A DNA stretch of 64,000 bases from contig JAHIVH010000132.1 in assembly GCA_018816735.1 (NCBI GenBank), positions 1-64,000 on the forward strand, given 5' to 3'. Shown in pieces: positions 1 to 9,035 of this stretch. Both the position numbers and the translations under genes were made by a program. This DNA comes from Pseudomonadota bacterium (GTDB taxonomy: Bacteria > Desulfobacterota > Desulfobacteria > Desulfobacterales > JAHIVH01). Position 1 is the first letter of the stretch, and each line of letters opens with the position of its first letter. Under the pieces are notes generated by a model. That model searched no databases. It saw only the letters and a program-made list of their open reading frames with translations, and had not been told where the DNA came from.

Positions 1-273
1 AGTGGCCTTTGTTTGAAAGATAGCATCGATTACATCATCAAGCGACTGAAATGGGCGGGCATAAGCGAACCACTTTTTACGGATGATGCGTATTCGGCGA
101 TTCATGAAATATCATACGGCATCCCGAGATTGATCGGCAACGGCAAGGAAGGTTTGGTTACGAATGTTGCTCTTAATAAAAGTGCCATCCGAAGATTGTG
201 GTGGTTTGTCGGGGCTATTGCTTCAGGAATTTTTGGCGTGGCGTTTTATTTTATTCAGGCTGGTGTGAAATAG
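1..273 (+). CDS. C-terminal end of an ExeA/GspA-like AAA ATPase (partial)
   Basis: The reading frame is open from the first base, so only the last 90 or so residues are present and the true start lies left of the window. The piece I-x-x-R-L-K-W-A-G followed by P-L-F-T-D-D-A and S-Y-G-I-P-R-L-I matches the lid end of ExeA/GspA-type secretion ATPases (AAA_22), where this helical region follows the nucleotide site. It is followed by a hydrophobic stretch (from about Trp58) that could be a single membrane helix, as in GspA proteins. The Walker motifs are outside the window, so the call rests on this short C-terminal signature. It sits 13 bases upstream of the FN3 protein gene and may share its transcript. 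Confidence 0.55.
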   Translation, partial: SGLCLKDSIDYIIKRLKWAGISEPLFTDDAYSAIHEISYGIPRLIGNGKEGLVTNVALNKSAIRRLWWFVGAIASGIFGVAFYFIQAGVK

Positions 274-286
274 GAAGGAAATAAAA

Positions 287-667
287 ATGAAAAGAATTAT
301 TATTGGTTTTATTTGTCTGTTGCTTTTTGTCCCTTGGGTAAATGCTGTAGAGTATAAGCTGAATTGGGATGATGTTGAAAACGGTGATGGCTATATTGTG
401 TATTATAAAGATCAGTCCGGAAATGAATTTAACAGGACCGTTACCGAATCAGAAACCCCTCTTTCGCAGTTAAACATTCACTCTGGGGTGAAGTATGTTT
501 TTACCGTGACTGCATACTCTGCCGAGTGTGGGGAGTCTGACAGGTCAGATCCGATTGAATATACGGTGCCACTTTTTAACCCGCCTGCTGACCGATTGCC
601 TGAAAAAACAGTTGTTGTCAGTGTCCCGGCTGGTGTGAATGTCATTTTTGCGACGCAAGGGGAGTAA
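287..667 (+). CDS. small secreted fibronectin type III-like protein
   Basis: The product is 126 residues. Residues 1-20 form a Sec signal peptide (Lys-Arg, then a Leu/Phe-rich core ending V-N-A). Residues 22-95 read as one fibronectin type III domain: L-N-W-D near the first strand, G-Y-I-V-Y-Y in the middle and Y-V-F-T-V-T-A-Y in the F strand. A short Pro/Val-rich tail follows. There is no catalytic motif. A Shine-Dalgarno sequence (ggaagg) lies upstream of the ATG. It directly follows the ExeA-like ATPase fragment. The function is unknown; an extracellular binding role is the general expectation for lone FN3 domains. Confidence 0.6.
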   Translation: MKRIIIGFICLLLFVPWVNAVEYKLNWDDVENGDGYIVYYKDQSGNEFNRTVTESETPLSQLNIHSGVKYVFTVTAYSAECGESDRSDPIEYTVPLFNPPADRLPEKTVVVSVPAGVNVIFATQGE

Positions 668-1081
668 TATTCTAATCATCGGCGCCAAACGTTAATAATT
701 TTCTTGGGAATAATTATGATTCAGTAAGTGAAAGGGATCATATTCATGTTGAGTATGATCCGAAATGATTTTTATATCAATGCATTGAAATATTGACAAT
801 ATGCCTTTCTTCACTACAAGACAATGTATTATACTGTTATTTTTACCTATTATTAATTGAATTGTTGATTTTTTCACGATTCTTAATAAGATAGCAGTGA
901 ATTTATGTGTATGGATTGAAATTGATTAGATTCTAAAATAATTGAGATCAATATTTCTTTCTAAAGTGACATTTATAATTTTCCTGAAAAGTTGAATTCA
1001 AAATTAATAAAATGGTCAGACTGTTTTGGGTATGATCCAAAACTTAAAAACAAATCTGACGAATGAGGGATTGGAGAATTT
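668..1081. other. AT-rich intergenic region upstream of hsdM
   Basis: This 414-base stretch is strongly AT-rich. I see no convincing gene: the one short open frame on the minus strand (692-877) needs a GTG start without a ribosome-binding site. The hsdM promoter should lie in the right half, and a ribosome-binding site (ggag) sits just before 1082. No clear -35/-10 pair could be assigned by eye. Confidence 0.5.
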
Positions 1082-2635
1082 ATGGCAAAAGCCCCAAAAA
1101 AAGATAATAATGAAGAACCCATTGAAAAGCAGCTGTGGAAATCGGCGGACAAACTGAGGAAAAATATTGATGCTGCGGAATATAAACATGTTGTTTTGGG
1201 ATTGATATTTCTCAAATATATTTCAGATGCGTTTGAGGAATTGTACGACAAACTAAAAAAAGGTGAAGGCGAATATGCCGGGGCAGATCCCGAGGACAAG
1301 GACGAATACAAAGCGGAAAATGTTTTTTTTGTACCGGAAAATGCCAGATGGTCATATCTTTTATCCAAGGCCAAACAGCCGGAAATCGGCAAAGAGGTGG
1401 ACAGTGCCATGGATGCCATTGAAAAGGACAATCCATCGCTTCGGGATGTGCTGCCGAAAGTATATGCCAGAGGCAACATCGATCCCACCAATCTGGGAGG
1501 GTTGATCGATCTTGTGGGGAATGTTGCCCTGGGTGATGCCAAGGCCCGTAGTGCAGATGTGCTCGGACATGTCTTTGAATATTTTTTAGGTGAATTTGCA
1601 CTGGCAGAAGGAAAAAAAGGCGGGCAGTTCTATACACCGCGAAGCGTTGTTGAACTGTTGGTAGAGATGCTGGAACCTTATTCAGGGAGGGTGTTTGACC
1701 CTTGTTGTGGTTCAGGTGGTATGTTTGTTCAGTCTGAAAAATTTGTTGCTGACCACCAGGGCAAGGTAAATGACATTTCCATTTTTGGTCAGGAAAGTAA
1801 CCAGACCACCTGGCGGCTGGCAAAAATGAATCTGGCTATCCGGGGAATCGATAGTTCCCAGGTAAGGTGGAACAACGAAGGTTCCTTTTTAAACGACAGT
1901 CACAAGGATTTAAAAGCTGATTATGTGATTGCCAACCCCCCATTTAATGACAGCGACTGGAGCGGTGATCTTCTAAGAAAGGACGGTCGGTGGAAATACG
2001 GCACCCCACCCACTGGAAACGCGAACTATGCATGGATACAGCACTTCCTGTATCATTTGAATCCCAGCGGTCAGGCGGGGTTTGTTTTGGCAAAAGGGTC
2101 GCTCACGTCCAAAAGTTCCGGTGAAGGGGATATCCGAAAAGCACTGATTGATGCCCGAATGGTGGACTGCATCGTTAATATGCCTCCCAAACTGTTTTTA
2201 AATACCCAGATTCCCGCCTGCTTGTGGTTTTTAAGCCGGAACAAAGCCAACGGGAAATTCCGAAACCGCGTGGATGAAATCCTTTTTATAGATGCCCGGA
2301 ACCTGGGGCATTTAATCAACCGCAGAACAAAGGAATTTTCCGCAGAAGATATTGCCACCATCGCAGGAACCTATCATAACTGGCGAAACCCGGACGGGAA
2401 TTATGAAGATGTAAAGGGCTTTTGCAGTTCCACATCCATTAAACGGGTGGAGGAGCTGGATTATGTACTCACACCGGGCCGGTATGTGGGGTTACCGGAT
2501 GAAGAAGACGATTTCGATTTCAACGAGCGGTTTACCAAATTGAAGGCTGAATTTCAGGAACAGTTGAAAGAGGAAGCAGAGCTTAACAGGCTTATCCTTG
2601 AAAACCTTGAAAAAATTGAGGTAAAAAACAACTGA
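1082..2635 (+). CDS. hsdM: type I restriction-modification methyltransferase subunit (HsdM)
   Basis: This is the modification subunit of a type I system. It methylates adenine N6 using S-adenosylmethionine within an M2S complex. At 517 residues it has the usual HsdM length. An N-terminal helical HsdM_N domain (about 10-150) precedes the Rossmann-type catalytic domain. The SAM-binding motif I reads D-P-C-C-G-S-G-G-M-F at about 206-215, and the catalytic motif IV is N-P-P-F at 285-288, the form expected for N6-adenine enzymes. G-Q-F-Y-T-P-R just before motif I is also typical. It opens the five-gene defence operon. The next gene starts 58 bases downstream. Nothing suggests inactivation. Confidence 0.95.
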   Translation: MAKAPKKDNNEEPIEKQLWKSADKLRKNIDAAEYKHVVLGLIFLKYISDAFEELYDKLKKGEGEYAGADPEDKDEYKAENVFFVPENARWSYLLSKAKQPEIGKEVDSAMDAIEKDNPSLRDVLPKVYARGNIDPTNLGGLIDLVGNVALGDAKARSADVLGHVFEYFLGEFALAEGKKGGQFYTPRSVVELLVEMLEPYSGRVFDPCCGSGGMFVQSEKFVADHQGKVNDISIFGQESNQTTWRLAKMNLAIRGIDSSQVRWNNEGSFLNDSHKDLKADYVIANPPFNDSDWSGDLLRKDGRWKYGTPPTGNANYAWIQHFLYHLNPSGQAGFVLAKGSLTSKSSGEGDIRKALIDARMVDCIVNMPPKLFLNTQIPACLWFLSRNKANGKFRNRVDEILFIDARNLGHLINRRTKEFSAEDIATIAGTYHNWRNPDGNYEDVKGFCSSTSIKRVEELDYVLTPGRYVGLPDEEDDFDFNERFTKLKAEFQEQLKEEAELNRLILENLEKIEVKNN

Positions 2636-2693
2636 AATGGATGTCAATTCCCCCGAATTCGAGGGAATAAAAGATTTATGAAAGGGTTAGGAT

Positions 2694-3098
2694 ATGAATA
2701 ACGAGGATCGCTGGAAACAGCGTTTTCAAAACTTCGACAAGGCGTTTCAGGTATTTCAAAGACGGATTGATGAATATGAAAATGATCCGGGTTCGGAGGC
2801 CTTTCAAATGGCCCTTATTCAGGCGTTTGAGATGCTTCTTGAATTGTCATGGAAAACGCTGAAGGATTATCTGGAAAATGAGGGGATGGCAGTCACCACC
2901 CCCAAAGCGGTGATCCGGCAGGCATTTCAGTCCGAATTGATTGAAAACGGTGAGGAATGGATGGATGCACTGAGCCAGAGAAATCTCACCAGCCACATCT
3001 ACGATGATGAAACAGCCAGGCAGGTTCTCTCGTTTGTGAGCGAACATTTTTATCCGATTGTCCGTGATCTCTACCACAGGTTGAAAAGGGAAATATGA
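2694..3098 (+). CDS. HEPN-family protein of the HI0074/HepT type
   Basis: This 134-residue helical protein has the features of the nucleotidyltransferase substrate-binding family (HI0074 type), which belongs to the HEPN superfamily. Near the C-terminus it carries R96-N-L-T-S-H101-I-Y103, an R-x4-H-x-Y motif. In characterised HepT toxins Arg and His of this motif form the RNase site, and the Tyr is the residue AMPylated by the MntA antitoxin. Its stop overlaps the start of the next gene by four bases (ATGA), and that gene begins with an MntA-like domain, so the two are translationally coupled. It lies between hsdM and hsdS inside the restriction operon. That it is a toxin is inferred from the motif; the family also has members of unknown activity. 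Confidence 0.85.
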   Translation: MNNEDRWKQRFQNFDKAFQVFQRRIDEYENDPGSEAFQMALIQAFEMLLELSWKTLKDYLENEGMAVTTPKAVIRQAFQSELIENGEEWMDALSQRNLTSHIYDDETARQVLSFVSEHFYPIVRDLYHRLKREI

Positions 3099-4582
3099 AA
3101 TACGGTCTGACCGAAAAACAGCTTGCTGAAATCATTGCCCGCATCAGTGATTGTCCTGAGATAGAGGAGGCGGTTCTTTTCGGCTCCCGTGCGATGGGTA
3201 ATTATAAGGAGGCGTCTGATGTGGATATCGCCATCAAAGGCGAAACCGTCACAGCGGCCCTTGCTGGCAAATTAAAATCCGACATTGAGGAAGACACGTA
3301 TCTGCCGTTTTTTTTTGATTTTGTGGCCTATGCCACAATTGCCAATGAGGACTTGAAGGAGCATATTGATACGAAGGGGGTGTTGGTTTATCGGAGGGGC
3401 TGGAGGGAGTGCAAATTGGGGGAAATTTATAGTTTTGCTTCAGGGCTTTCCAAAAGCAGAAAAGAATTCGGGTTTGGGTATAATTTCCTCTCATTTAAAG
3501 AAGTATTTCATAACTATTTTGTCCCAGACAAATTAATTGAGCTTGCAAACACGACGGGAACAGAACGTTCAAGGTGTTCAATAAAAAGAGGTGATGTATT
3601 TTTAACTCGGACAAGTGAGACACAAGAAGAATTGGGAATGAGTTGTGTTGCCTTGAAGGATTATCCTGATGCGACATTTAATGGTTTCACTAAAAGATTA
3701 AGACCTAAAAATCCTAAAAAAGTTATTCCTGAATTTGCTGGATTTTATTTCCGCTCTCCTCGTTTTAGAGCTGAAGTTACAAGTATGGCATCTATAACAA
3801 CCAGGGCAAGTTTAAATAATGGAATGCTGTCAGATTTGACAATTGTGCTTCCCCCACTAACCGAACAAAAAGCCATCGCCTCCGTCCTTTCCAGTCTTGA
3901 CGACAAAATAGACCTGCTTCACCGCCAGAACAAAACCCTTGAAGCCATGGCCGAAACGCTTTTCCGGCAGTGGTTTGTGGAGGAAGCCAAGGAGGATTGG
4001 AAGGATGATTTTTTAGGTGACATAGCCGATATAAATCCAACATATCAATTAAAGAAGGGAGAAATTGCTCCTTATCTCGAAATGAGTAATGTCAGTAGTT
4101 CGACCTTTAATCCAGTAGGTTGGACTATGCGTAATTTTTCGTCGGGGATGAAATTCCAAAATGGAGATACTCTATTAGCTAGAATAACACCATGCCTTGA
4201 GAATGGGAAAACATGTTTTGTAACCTTTTTAGATCAATACAAGACTGGTTGGGGGTCAACTGAATATATTGTAATAAGGATGAAACAACCATTCCATCCT
4301 TTCGTTTCATATATAATAGCTAAGGATAAAGATTTTAGGGAATATGCTATTAGCACTATGTCTGGATCAAGTGGGAGACAGAGAGCACAAGCAGATGTAA
4401 TTAAAGAATACGAGATAAAGCTACCGCCAATCCCTATTATTGAAAAATTAAATGGCCATTTAGCAGGAATAATTCAAAAATTAAAAAGAAATTCAAACCA
4501 AATCCGCACCCTCGAAAAACTTAGAGACACCCTGCTACCCAAGTTAATGAGCGGCGAAGTCCGTGTTAAATATAAAAATTAA
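3095..4582 (+). CDS. hsdS: fusion of an MntA-like nucleotidyltransferase with the type I specificity subunit HsdS
   Basis: The 495-residue product joins two unrelated modules. Residues 1-100 are a minimal nucleotidyltransferase (MNT/HI0073 type): G30-S31 followed ten residues later by D42-V-D44, the exact G-S-x10-D-x-D pattern, with a third acidic residue near D75. From W103 the sequence becomes a complete HsdS. A first target-recognition domain is followed by the central conserved region (L-P-P-L-T-E-Q-K-A-I-A, then D-D-K-I-D-L-L), then a second recognition domain and the distal repeat (L-P-P-I-P, K-L-R-D-T-L-L-P-K-L). HsdS sets the DNA sequence recognised by M and R subunits. The junction (G-V-L-V-Y then W-R-E-C-K-L-G-E-I) places normal ends of both families end to end, with no stop between. 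The start overlaps the HEPN gene. Confidence 0.9.
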   Translation: MKYGLTEKQLAEIIARISDCPEIEEAVLFGSRAMGNYKEASDVDIAIKGETVTAALAGKLKSDIEEDTYLPFFFDFVAYATIANEDLKEHIDTKGVLVYRRGWRECKLGEIYSFASGLSKSRKEFGFGYNFLSFKEVFHNYFVPDKLIELANTTGTERSRCSIKRGDVFLTRTSETQEELGMSCVALKDYPDATFNGFTKRLRPKNPKKVIPEFAGFYFRSPRFRAEVTSMASITTRASLNNGMLSDLTIVLPPLTEQKAIASVLSSLDDKIDLLHRQNKTLEAMAETLFRQWFVEEAKEDWKDDFLGDIADINPTYQLKKGEIAPYLEMSNVSSSTFNPVGWTMRNFSSGMKFQNGDTLLARITPCLENGKTCFVTFLDQYKTGWGSTEYIVIRMKQPFHPFVSYIIAKDKDFREYAISTMSGSSGRQRAQADVIKEYEIKLPPIPIIEKLNGHLAGIIQKLKRNSNQIRTLEKLRDTLLPKLMSGEVRVKYKN

Positions 4583-4595
4583 GGTGCTTTAAAAC

Positions 4596-5249
4596 ATGGA
4601 ACGACTGAAAAAAATAATTGCGGACTACGGCAGATGGTCGGTGTTATCTATATACATCGACCGAATCGAAGCCCATAAATCTTCCGATTTCAGTCACGCC
4701 ATAGAAAATGCCAAAGACTTATTAGAAACCATCGCCCGGGAAATATGCACCCTGAAAAATACTCCTATCTCCCCAACGGCAAGCCTTAACAATATACTGA
4801 AAAATGCTTTTTTTGCCATCGGCTACCCCAGAAGCGACATGGTTTCCCAAATTTCCTCGGCATTAGCAACGATCGGCCAGCAAATTGGTGACTTGAGAAA
4901 CAGTATCGGTGCCACATCCCATGGCAAATCACTGGAAGAATTAAGGGAGAGGAACAACAGAGTCGATGATCTGACCAGGGCATTTCTTGTTGATTCTACC
5001 GTTATTGTCGCCAGCTTTCTGATAAAAACATTCGAAAATGAAAATCCCTCTTTTACACCCGAAGCCGGAGAGCCTGAGCTACAATATCTGGAAAATGAAG
5101 CATTCAACGACTTCTGGGATGATTTATACGGCGAGTTTGAAATGGGGGCGTATTCATTTCCTGCAAGTGAAATACTATTTAATGTTGATTTAAAAGCCTA
5201 TGCGACTGAACTTAAAGATTATTCAGAAGGTGACGAATGGAAAGAATAA
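4596..5249 (+). CDS. abortive-infection C-terminal (Abi_C)-like protein
   Basis: The product has 217 residues and is predicted to be largely helical. Residues 35-150 resemble the Abi_C domain of abortive-infection proteins: a helix with A-K-D-L-L-E-T-I-A-R-E-I, and then L100-R-N-S-I-G-A-T-S-H-G110, the conserved L-R-N-x-x-G-...-H-G signature. Abi_C domains have been grouped with HEPN-like RNases, and R101/H109 would be the candidate active-site pair. It lies 13 bases after hsdS and its end overlaps hsdR by 13 bases, so it is a coupled member of the restriction operon. A role as a back-up RNase effector is an inference from position and motif only. Confidence 0.65.
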   Translation: MERLKKIIADYGRWSVLSIYIDRIEAHKSSDFSHAIENAKDLLETIAREICTLKNTPISPTASLNNILKNAFFAIGYPRSDMVSQISSALATIGQQIGDLRNSIGATSHGKSLEELRERNNRVDDLTRAFLVDSTVIVASFLIKTFENENPSFTPEAGEPELQYLENEAFNDFWDDLYGEFEMGAYSFPASEILFNVDLKAYATELKDYSEGDEWKE

Positions 5250-8200
5250 CCGAAAGCGCCATTGAAAATTTTTCAATCAAGCTCCTGGAAAGATCAGGCT
5301 ACCAATACATCTATGCCCCTTCCATAGCCCCTGACAGTGAAACAAGCGAAAGGGAATCTTTCGAGGATGTTTTACTTATTGGTCGTTTGCAAAACGCTGT
5401 TGGCAGAATCAACCCCGATATTCCTGCCGATATCAGACAAGATGCGATTAAACAGATTCAAAGGCTTAAATCCCCGGAATTGATTTCCAATAACGAATCC
5501 TTCCACCGGATGTTGACGGAAGGAATAAATGTCAGCCTTCAGAAAGGTGGGAACAGCAGAGGCGATCTGGTATGGTTGATTGATTTTGAACAGCCTGACA
5601 ACAATGATTTTATCGTTTCCAACCAGTTTACAGTCATTGAAAATAATGTCACAAAACGCCCGGATATCGTCCTTTTTGTGAATGGACTTCCTCTGGTCGT
5701 GATTGAACTGAAAAATCCTGCCGATGAGAACGCGACTGTCCGGTCGGCATTTCTGCAGCTTCAGACCTATAAGCAGGCGATCCCCGGTCTTTTTACTTAT
5801 AATGGTGTTATGGTTATTTCCGATGGTCTGGAGGCAAAAGCCGGATCAATTTCTGCGGGTCTCACGCGATTTATGGCCTGGAAAACATCTGACGGAAAGG
5901 TAGAAGCATCCCCTCTGGTAGGTCAGCTTGAGACACTGATCAACGGCATGCTGAACAAGGAAACTCTGCTTGATTTGATCCGCCATTTTATTGTTTTTGA
6001 AAAATCAAAAAAAGAGGATACGGAAACCGGCATCATTACCATTGAAACCGTTAAAAAACTCGCTTCCTATCACCAGTATTATGCGGTGAACCGGGCCGTT
6101 GAATCGACCCTCCGGGCATCCGGTTATATCAAGCCCGGAAAAAAAAACGTCAATGGAAATATGGTCATGGAATCACCGGCAAGCTATGGTTTGACAGGAG
6201 TGGATTCTCAGCCGGTGGGGGATAGAAAAGGGGGCGTGGTATGGCACACGCAAGGGAGCGGCAAGTCTCTTTCCATGGTTTTTTATACGGGTAAAATTGT
6301 TCTTGCACTGGATAATCCAACAGTCGTGGTTATTACAGACCGGAACGATCTGGACGATCAGTTGTTTGATACGTTTGCCGCCTCAAAACAGCTTCTCAGA
6401 CAGGAACCGGTTCAGGCTGAAGACAGGTTGCAGTTAAAGGAACTCCTGAAAGTGGCATCCGGTGGCGTGGTGTTTACCACCATCCATAAATTTCAGCCGG
6501 ATGAGGGAAATGTGTATGAAACCCTTTCGCAGCGAAAAAATATTGTTGTTATCGCAGATGAAGCCCACCGGACCCAATATGGGTTTAAAGCAAAGATAAT
6601 TGATGAAAAAGATAAAAACGGTAACGTTATCGGTAAAAAGACGGTTTACGGTTTTGCCAAATATACCAGGGACGCCCTGCCCAATGCCACCTATCTGGGA
6701 TTTACCGGCACCCCCATTGAAAGCAGGGATGTAAACACACCGAAAATTTTCGGAAATTACATTGATGTGTATGACATTTTGCAGGCGGTTGAAGACGGGG
6801 CTACCGTCAAAATATTCTATGAAAGCAGACTGGCGAAAATAAGTCTAAGCGAGGAAGGGAAGAAACTGGTCGCTGATTTTGATGAAAATCTTGACCCGGA
6901 GGAATTGACGGAAACGCAAAAGGCCAAAACCAAGTGGACGCAGCTGGAATCCCTTATTGGCAGTGAACCCCGGATAAAACAGGTGGCTCAGGATATTATT
7001 AAGCACTTTGAACTGAGACAGGAAGTGTTCGAAGGCAAAGCAATGATCGTTGCCATGTCCAGGCGAATTGCAGCGGCCCTATATAAAGAAATAAAGGCAA
7101 TCAAACCCGAGTGGCATAATGACGATCTAAAAAAAGGGGCTTTCAAAGTCGTTATGACAGCAGCATCTTCTGACGGGCCTGAAATTTCCTTGCACCATAC
7201 CACCAAAGATCAACGAAGAGCGCTTGCTGACCGAATGAAAGACCCGGAAGATGAACTCAAGTTGGTGATTGTCCGGGATATGTGGCTTACCGGTTTTGAT
7301 GTGCCTTCACTACATACCTTGTATATCGACAAGCCCATGAAAGGTCATAACCTGATGCAGGCCATTGCCCGGGTAAATCGTGTCTATAAAGACAAACCCG
7401 GCGGACTTGTTGTGGATTATCTTGGTATTGCATCTGATTTGAAAAAAGCGCTGTCGTTTTATTCGGATAGTGGTGGTAAGGGCGATCCGGCGATTGCCCA
7501 GGAAAAAGCCGTTCAATTAATGTTGGAGAAATTGGAAGTCGTTTCTCAGATGTTTCATGGATTTCCCTATGAAGAATACGTTGGTGCGGATACAGGGAAA
7601 AAGCTTTCAATCATACTGTCTGCTGAAGACCATATTCTGGGCCTGGAAAATGGAAAGAAACGATACATTAATGAAGTAAATACATTGTCACAGGCTTTTT
7701 CCATCGCCATTCCTCACGAAGAGGCTTTGGATGTCAAGGATGAAGTTGCATTTTTTCAGGCAGTAAAATCAAGGCTGGTTAAATTCGATAGCACCGGTTC
7801 AGGCAAATCGAATGAAGAGGTTGAATCCGCTATCAGACAAGTGATTGACAAAGCATTGGTGTCAGAGCAGGTCATTGATGTTTTTGATGCAGCAGGGATA
7901 AAAAAACCGGATATTTCGATATTGTCCGAAGAATTTCTTTTGGAAGTTAAAAATATGGAGCATAAAAACATTGCTCTTGAAGTCTTAAAGAAACTCCTCA
8001 ATGACGAAATCAAAAGTAGAATTAAGAAAAATTTGATCCAAAGCAAATCCCTCATGGATATGCTCGAAGCCTCCATTAAGAAATATCACAATAAAATACT
8101 GTCCGCAGCAGAAGTCATTGAAGAGCTGATTAAACTGGGCAAAGAAATTCAAAAAATGGATAAAGAACCCCAGGAAATGGGTTTGTCGGACTTCGAATAT

Positions 8201-8473
8201 GCGTTCTACACGGCGATTTCAGATAACAAGAGCGCCCGCGAGGTAATGGAAAAGGATAAATTAAGGGAGCTTGCCGTTGTTCTCTATGAAAAGGTCAAAG
8301 CCAATGCCTCCATTGACTGGACGATTAAAGAGAGTGTTAAGGCCAAATTAAAGGTGATTGTAAAACGTACCTTGCGGCAATACGGGTACCCACCGGATAT
8401 GCAAAAATTGGCAACCGAAACGGTGATGAAGCAGGCTGAATTGATAGCCGAGGAAATGACAAAAAATAAATAG
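5237..8473 (+). CDS. hsdR: type I restriction endonuclease subunit R (HsdR)
   Basis: This is the motor and nuclease subunit of the type I system, 1078 residues, a normal length. The N-terminal PD-(D/E)xK nuclease has R-P-D143 and E157-L-K159. Superfamily 2 helicase motifs follow: Walker A G-S-G-K-S at 340-344, D-E-A-H at 441-444, and further on F-T-G-T-P, then the second RecA domain with T-G-F-D-V-P and the Q-A-I-A-R-V-N-R motif VI. The C-terminal 250 residues are the helical HsdR C-terminal region. It cleaves away from unmethylated recognition sites after ATP-driven translocation. It is last in the operon, and its start lies inside the Abi_C gene. It looks intact. Confidence 0.95.
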   Translation: MERITESAIENFSIKLLERSGYQYIYAPSIAPDSETSERESFEDVLLIGRLQNAVGRINPDIPADIRQDAIKQIQRLKSPELISNNESFHRMLTEGINVSLQKGGNSRGDLVWLIDFEQPDNNDFIVSNQFTVIENNVTKRPDIVLFVNGLPLVVIELKNPADENATVRSAFLQLQTYKQAIPGLFTYNGVMVISDGLEAKAGSISAGLTRFMAWKTSDGKVEASPLVGQLETLINGMLNKETLLDLIRHFIVFEKSKKEDTETGIITIETVKKLASYHQYYAVNRAVESTLRASGYIKPGKKNVNGNMVMESPASYGLTGVDSQPVGDRKGGVVWHTQGSGKSLSMVFYTGKIVLALDNPTVVVITDRNDLDDQLFDTFAASKQLLRQEPVQAEDRLQLKELLKVASGGVVFTTIHKFQPDEGNVYETLSQRKNIVVIADEAHRTQYGFKAKIIDEKDKNGNVIGKKTVYGFAKYTRDALPNATYLGFTGTPIESRDVNTPKIFGNYIDVYDILQAVEDGATVKIFYESRLAKISLSEEGKKLVADFDENLDPEELTETQKAKTKWTQLESLIGSEPRIKQVAQDIIKHFELRQEVFEGKAMIVAMSRRIAAALYKEIKAIKPEWHNDDLKKGAFKVVMTAASSDGPEISLHHTTKDQRRALADRMKDPEDELKLVIVRDMWLTGFDVPSLHTLYIDKPMKGHNLMQAIARVNRVYKDKPGGLVVDYLGIASDLKKALSFYSDSGGKGDPAIAQEKAVQLMLEKLEVVSQMFHGFPYEEYVGADTGKKLSIILSAEDHILGLENGKKRYINEVNTLSQAFSIAIPHEEALDVKDEVAFFQAVKSRLVKFDSTGSGKSNEEVESAIRQVIDKALVSEQVIDVFDAAGIKKPDISILSEEFLLEVKNMEHKNIALEVLKKLLNDEIKSRIKKNLIQSKSLMDMLEASIKKYHNKILSAAEVIEELIKLGKEIQKMDKEPQEMGLSDFEYAFYTAISDNKSAREVMEKDKLRELAVVLYEKVKANASIDWTIKESVKAKLKVIVKRTLRQYGYPPDMQKLATETVMKQAELIAEEMTKNK

Positions 8474-9035
8474 CCATGATCTCGTTCGGTTTGATTGAAG
8501 ATGCTATAAATCGTAAAGCCGTACCGTTTTTTTTTAAAACGCCTTAAAATCCGCGTTAAAACAAAAAAAGCGTCGATTCTCGCAAGAAATCAGAGCAAAC
8601 CCAGGATTTTTCACTTTTATGAAAAGCGTTTTTTACCCCGAAAAAATCCCCCTTCATTGCCTTTAATCGCCGAATATCAGCTCTGAACGCCCGCTCAACG
8701 TCGGATAATCTCATCATATTATCTTTCCATTTTGTTTATTTTGGAGAAATGGGAGTCATTGGCTCCCGATTTGCGTTTGAAAAACCTAACTGATTCATAT
8801 ATGAAAAAAATTATTATGCCATTATACCCTTATAAAGAGCTCTTGATATCAAATTGAAAATTGTATACAACCTGACGAAATTGACACTAACTATTCTAAA
8901 TGATAATCAATATGCTAATACAAAATGACACATAATTGGCATCTGGAAATTTAATTTTTTGATAAAAATGTATGTCCTGATGAGACTGGAGACACGATAT
9001 GCCGGTATTTCATGAAAAACAGCAACATGTTGTTA
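8474..9035. other. intergenic region between hsdR and the AbiEii remnant
   Basis: This stretch of about 560 bases holds no convincing gene. A 53-codon minus-strand frame (8556-8717) beginning M-M-R-L-S-D-V-E-R with ggaaag eight bases upstream could be a small protein or a scrap of an older defence gene, but there is no independent support. The part adjoining the AbiEii pseudogene (8951-9035) stays open in its frame but no longer resembles the family, so the 3' part of that gene has been replaced or deleted here. Confidence 0.4.

Noticed and set aside
692..877. Short minus-strand open frame before hsdM
   Set aside because: It needs a GTG start with no ribosome-binding site, has AT-driven composition and resembles nothing known.
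973..1823. Long antisense open frames opposite hsdM
   Set aside because: They are shadows of a strongly supported hsdM coding frame and have no start signals or known domains.
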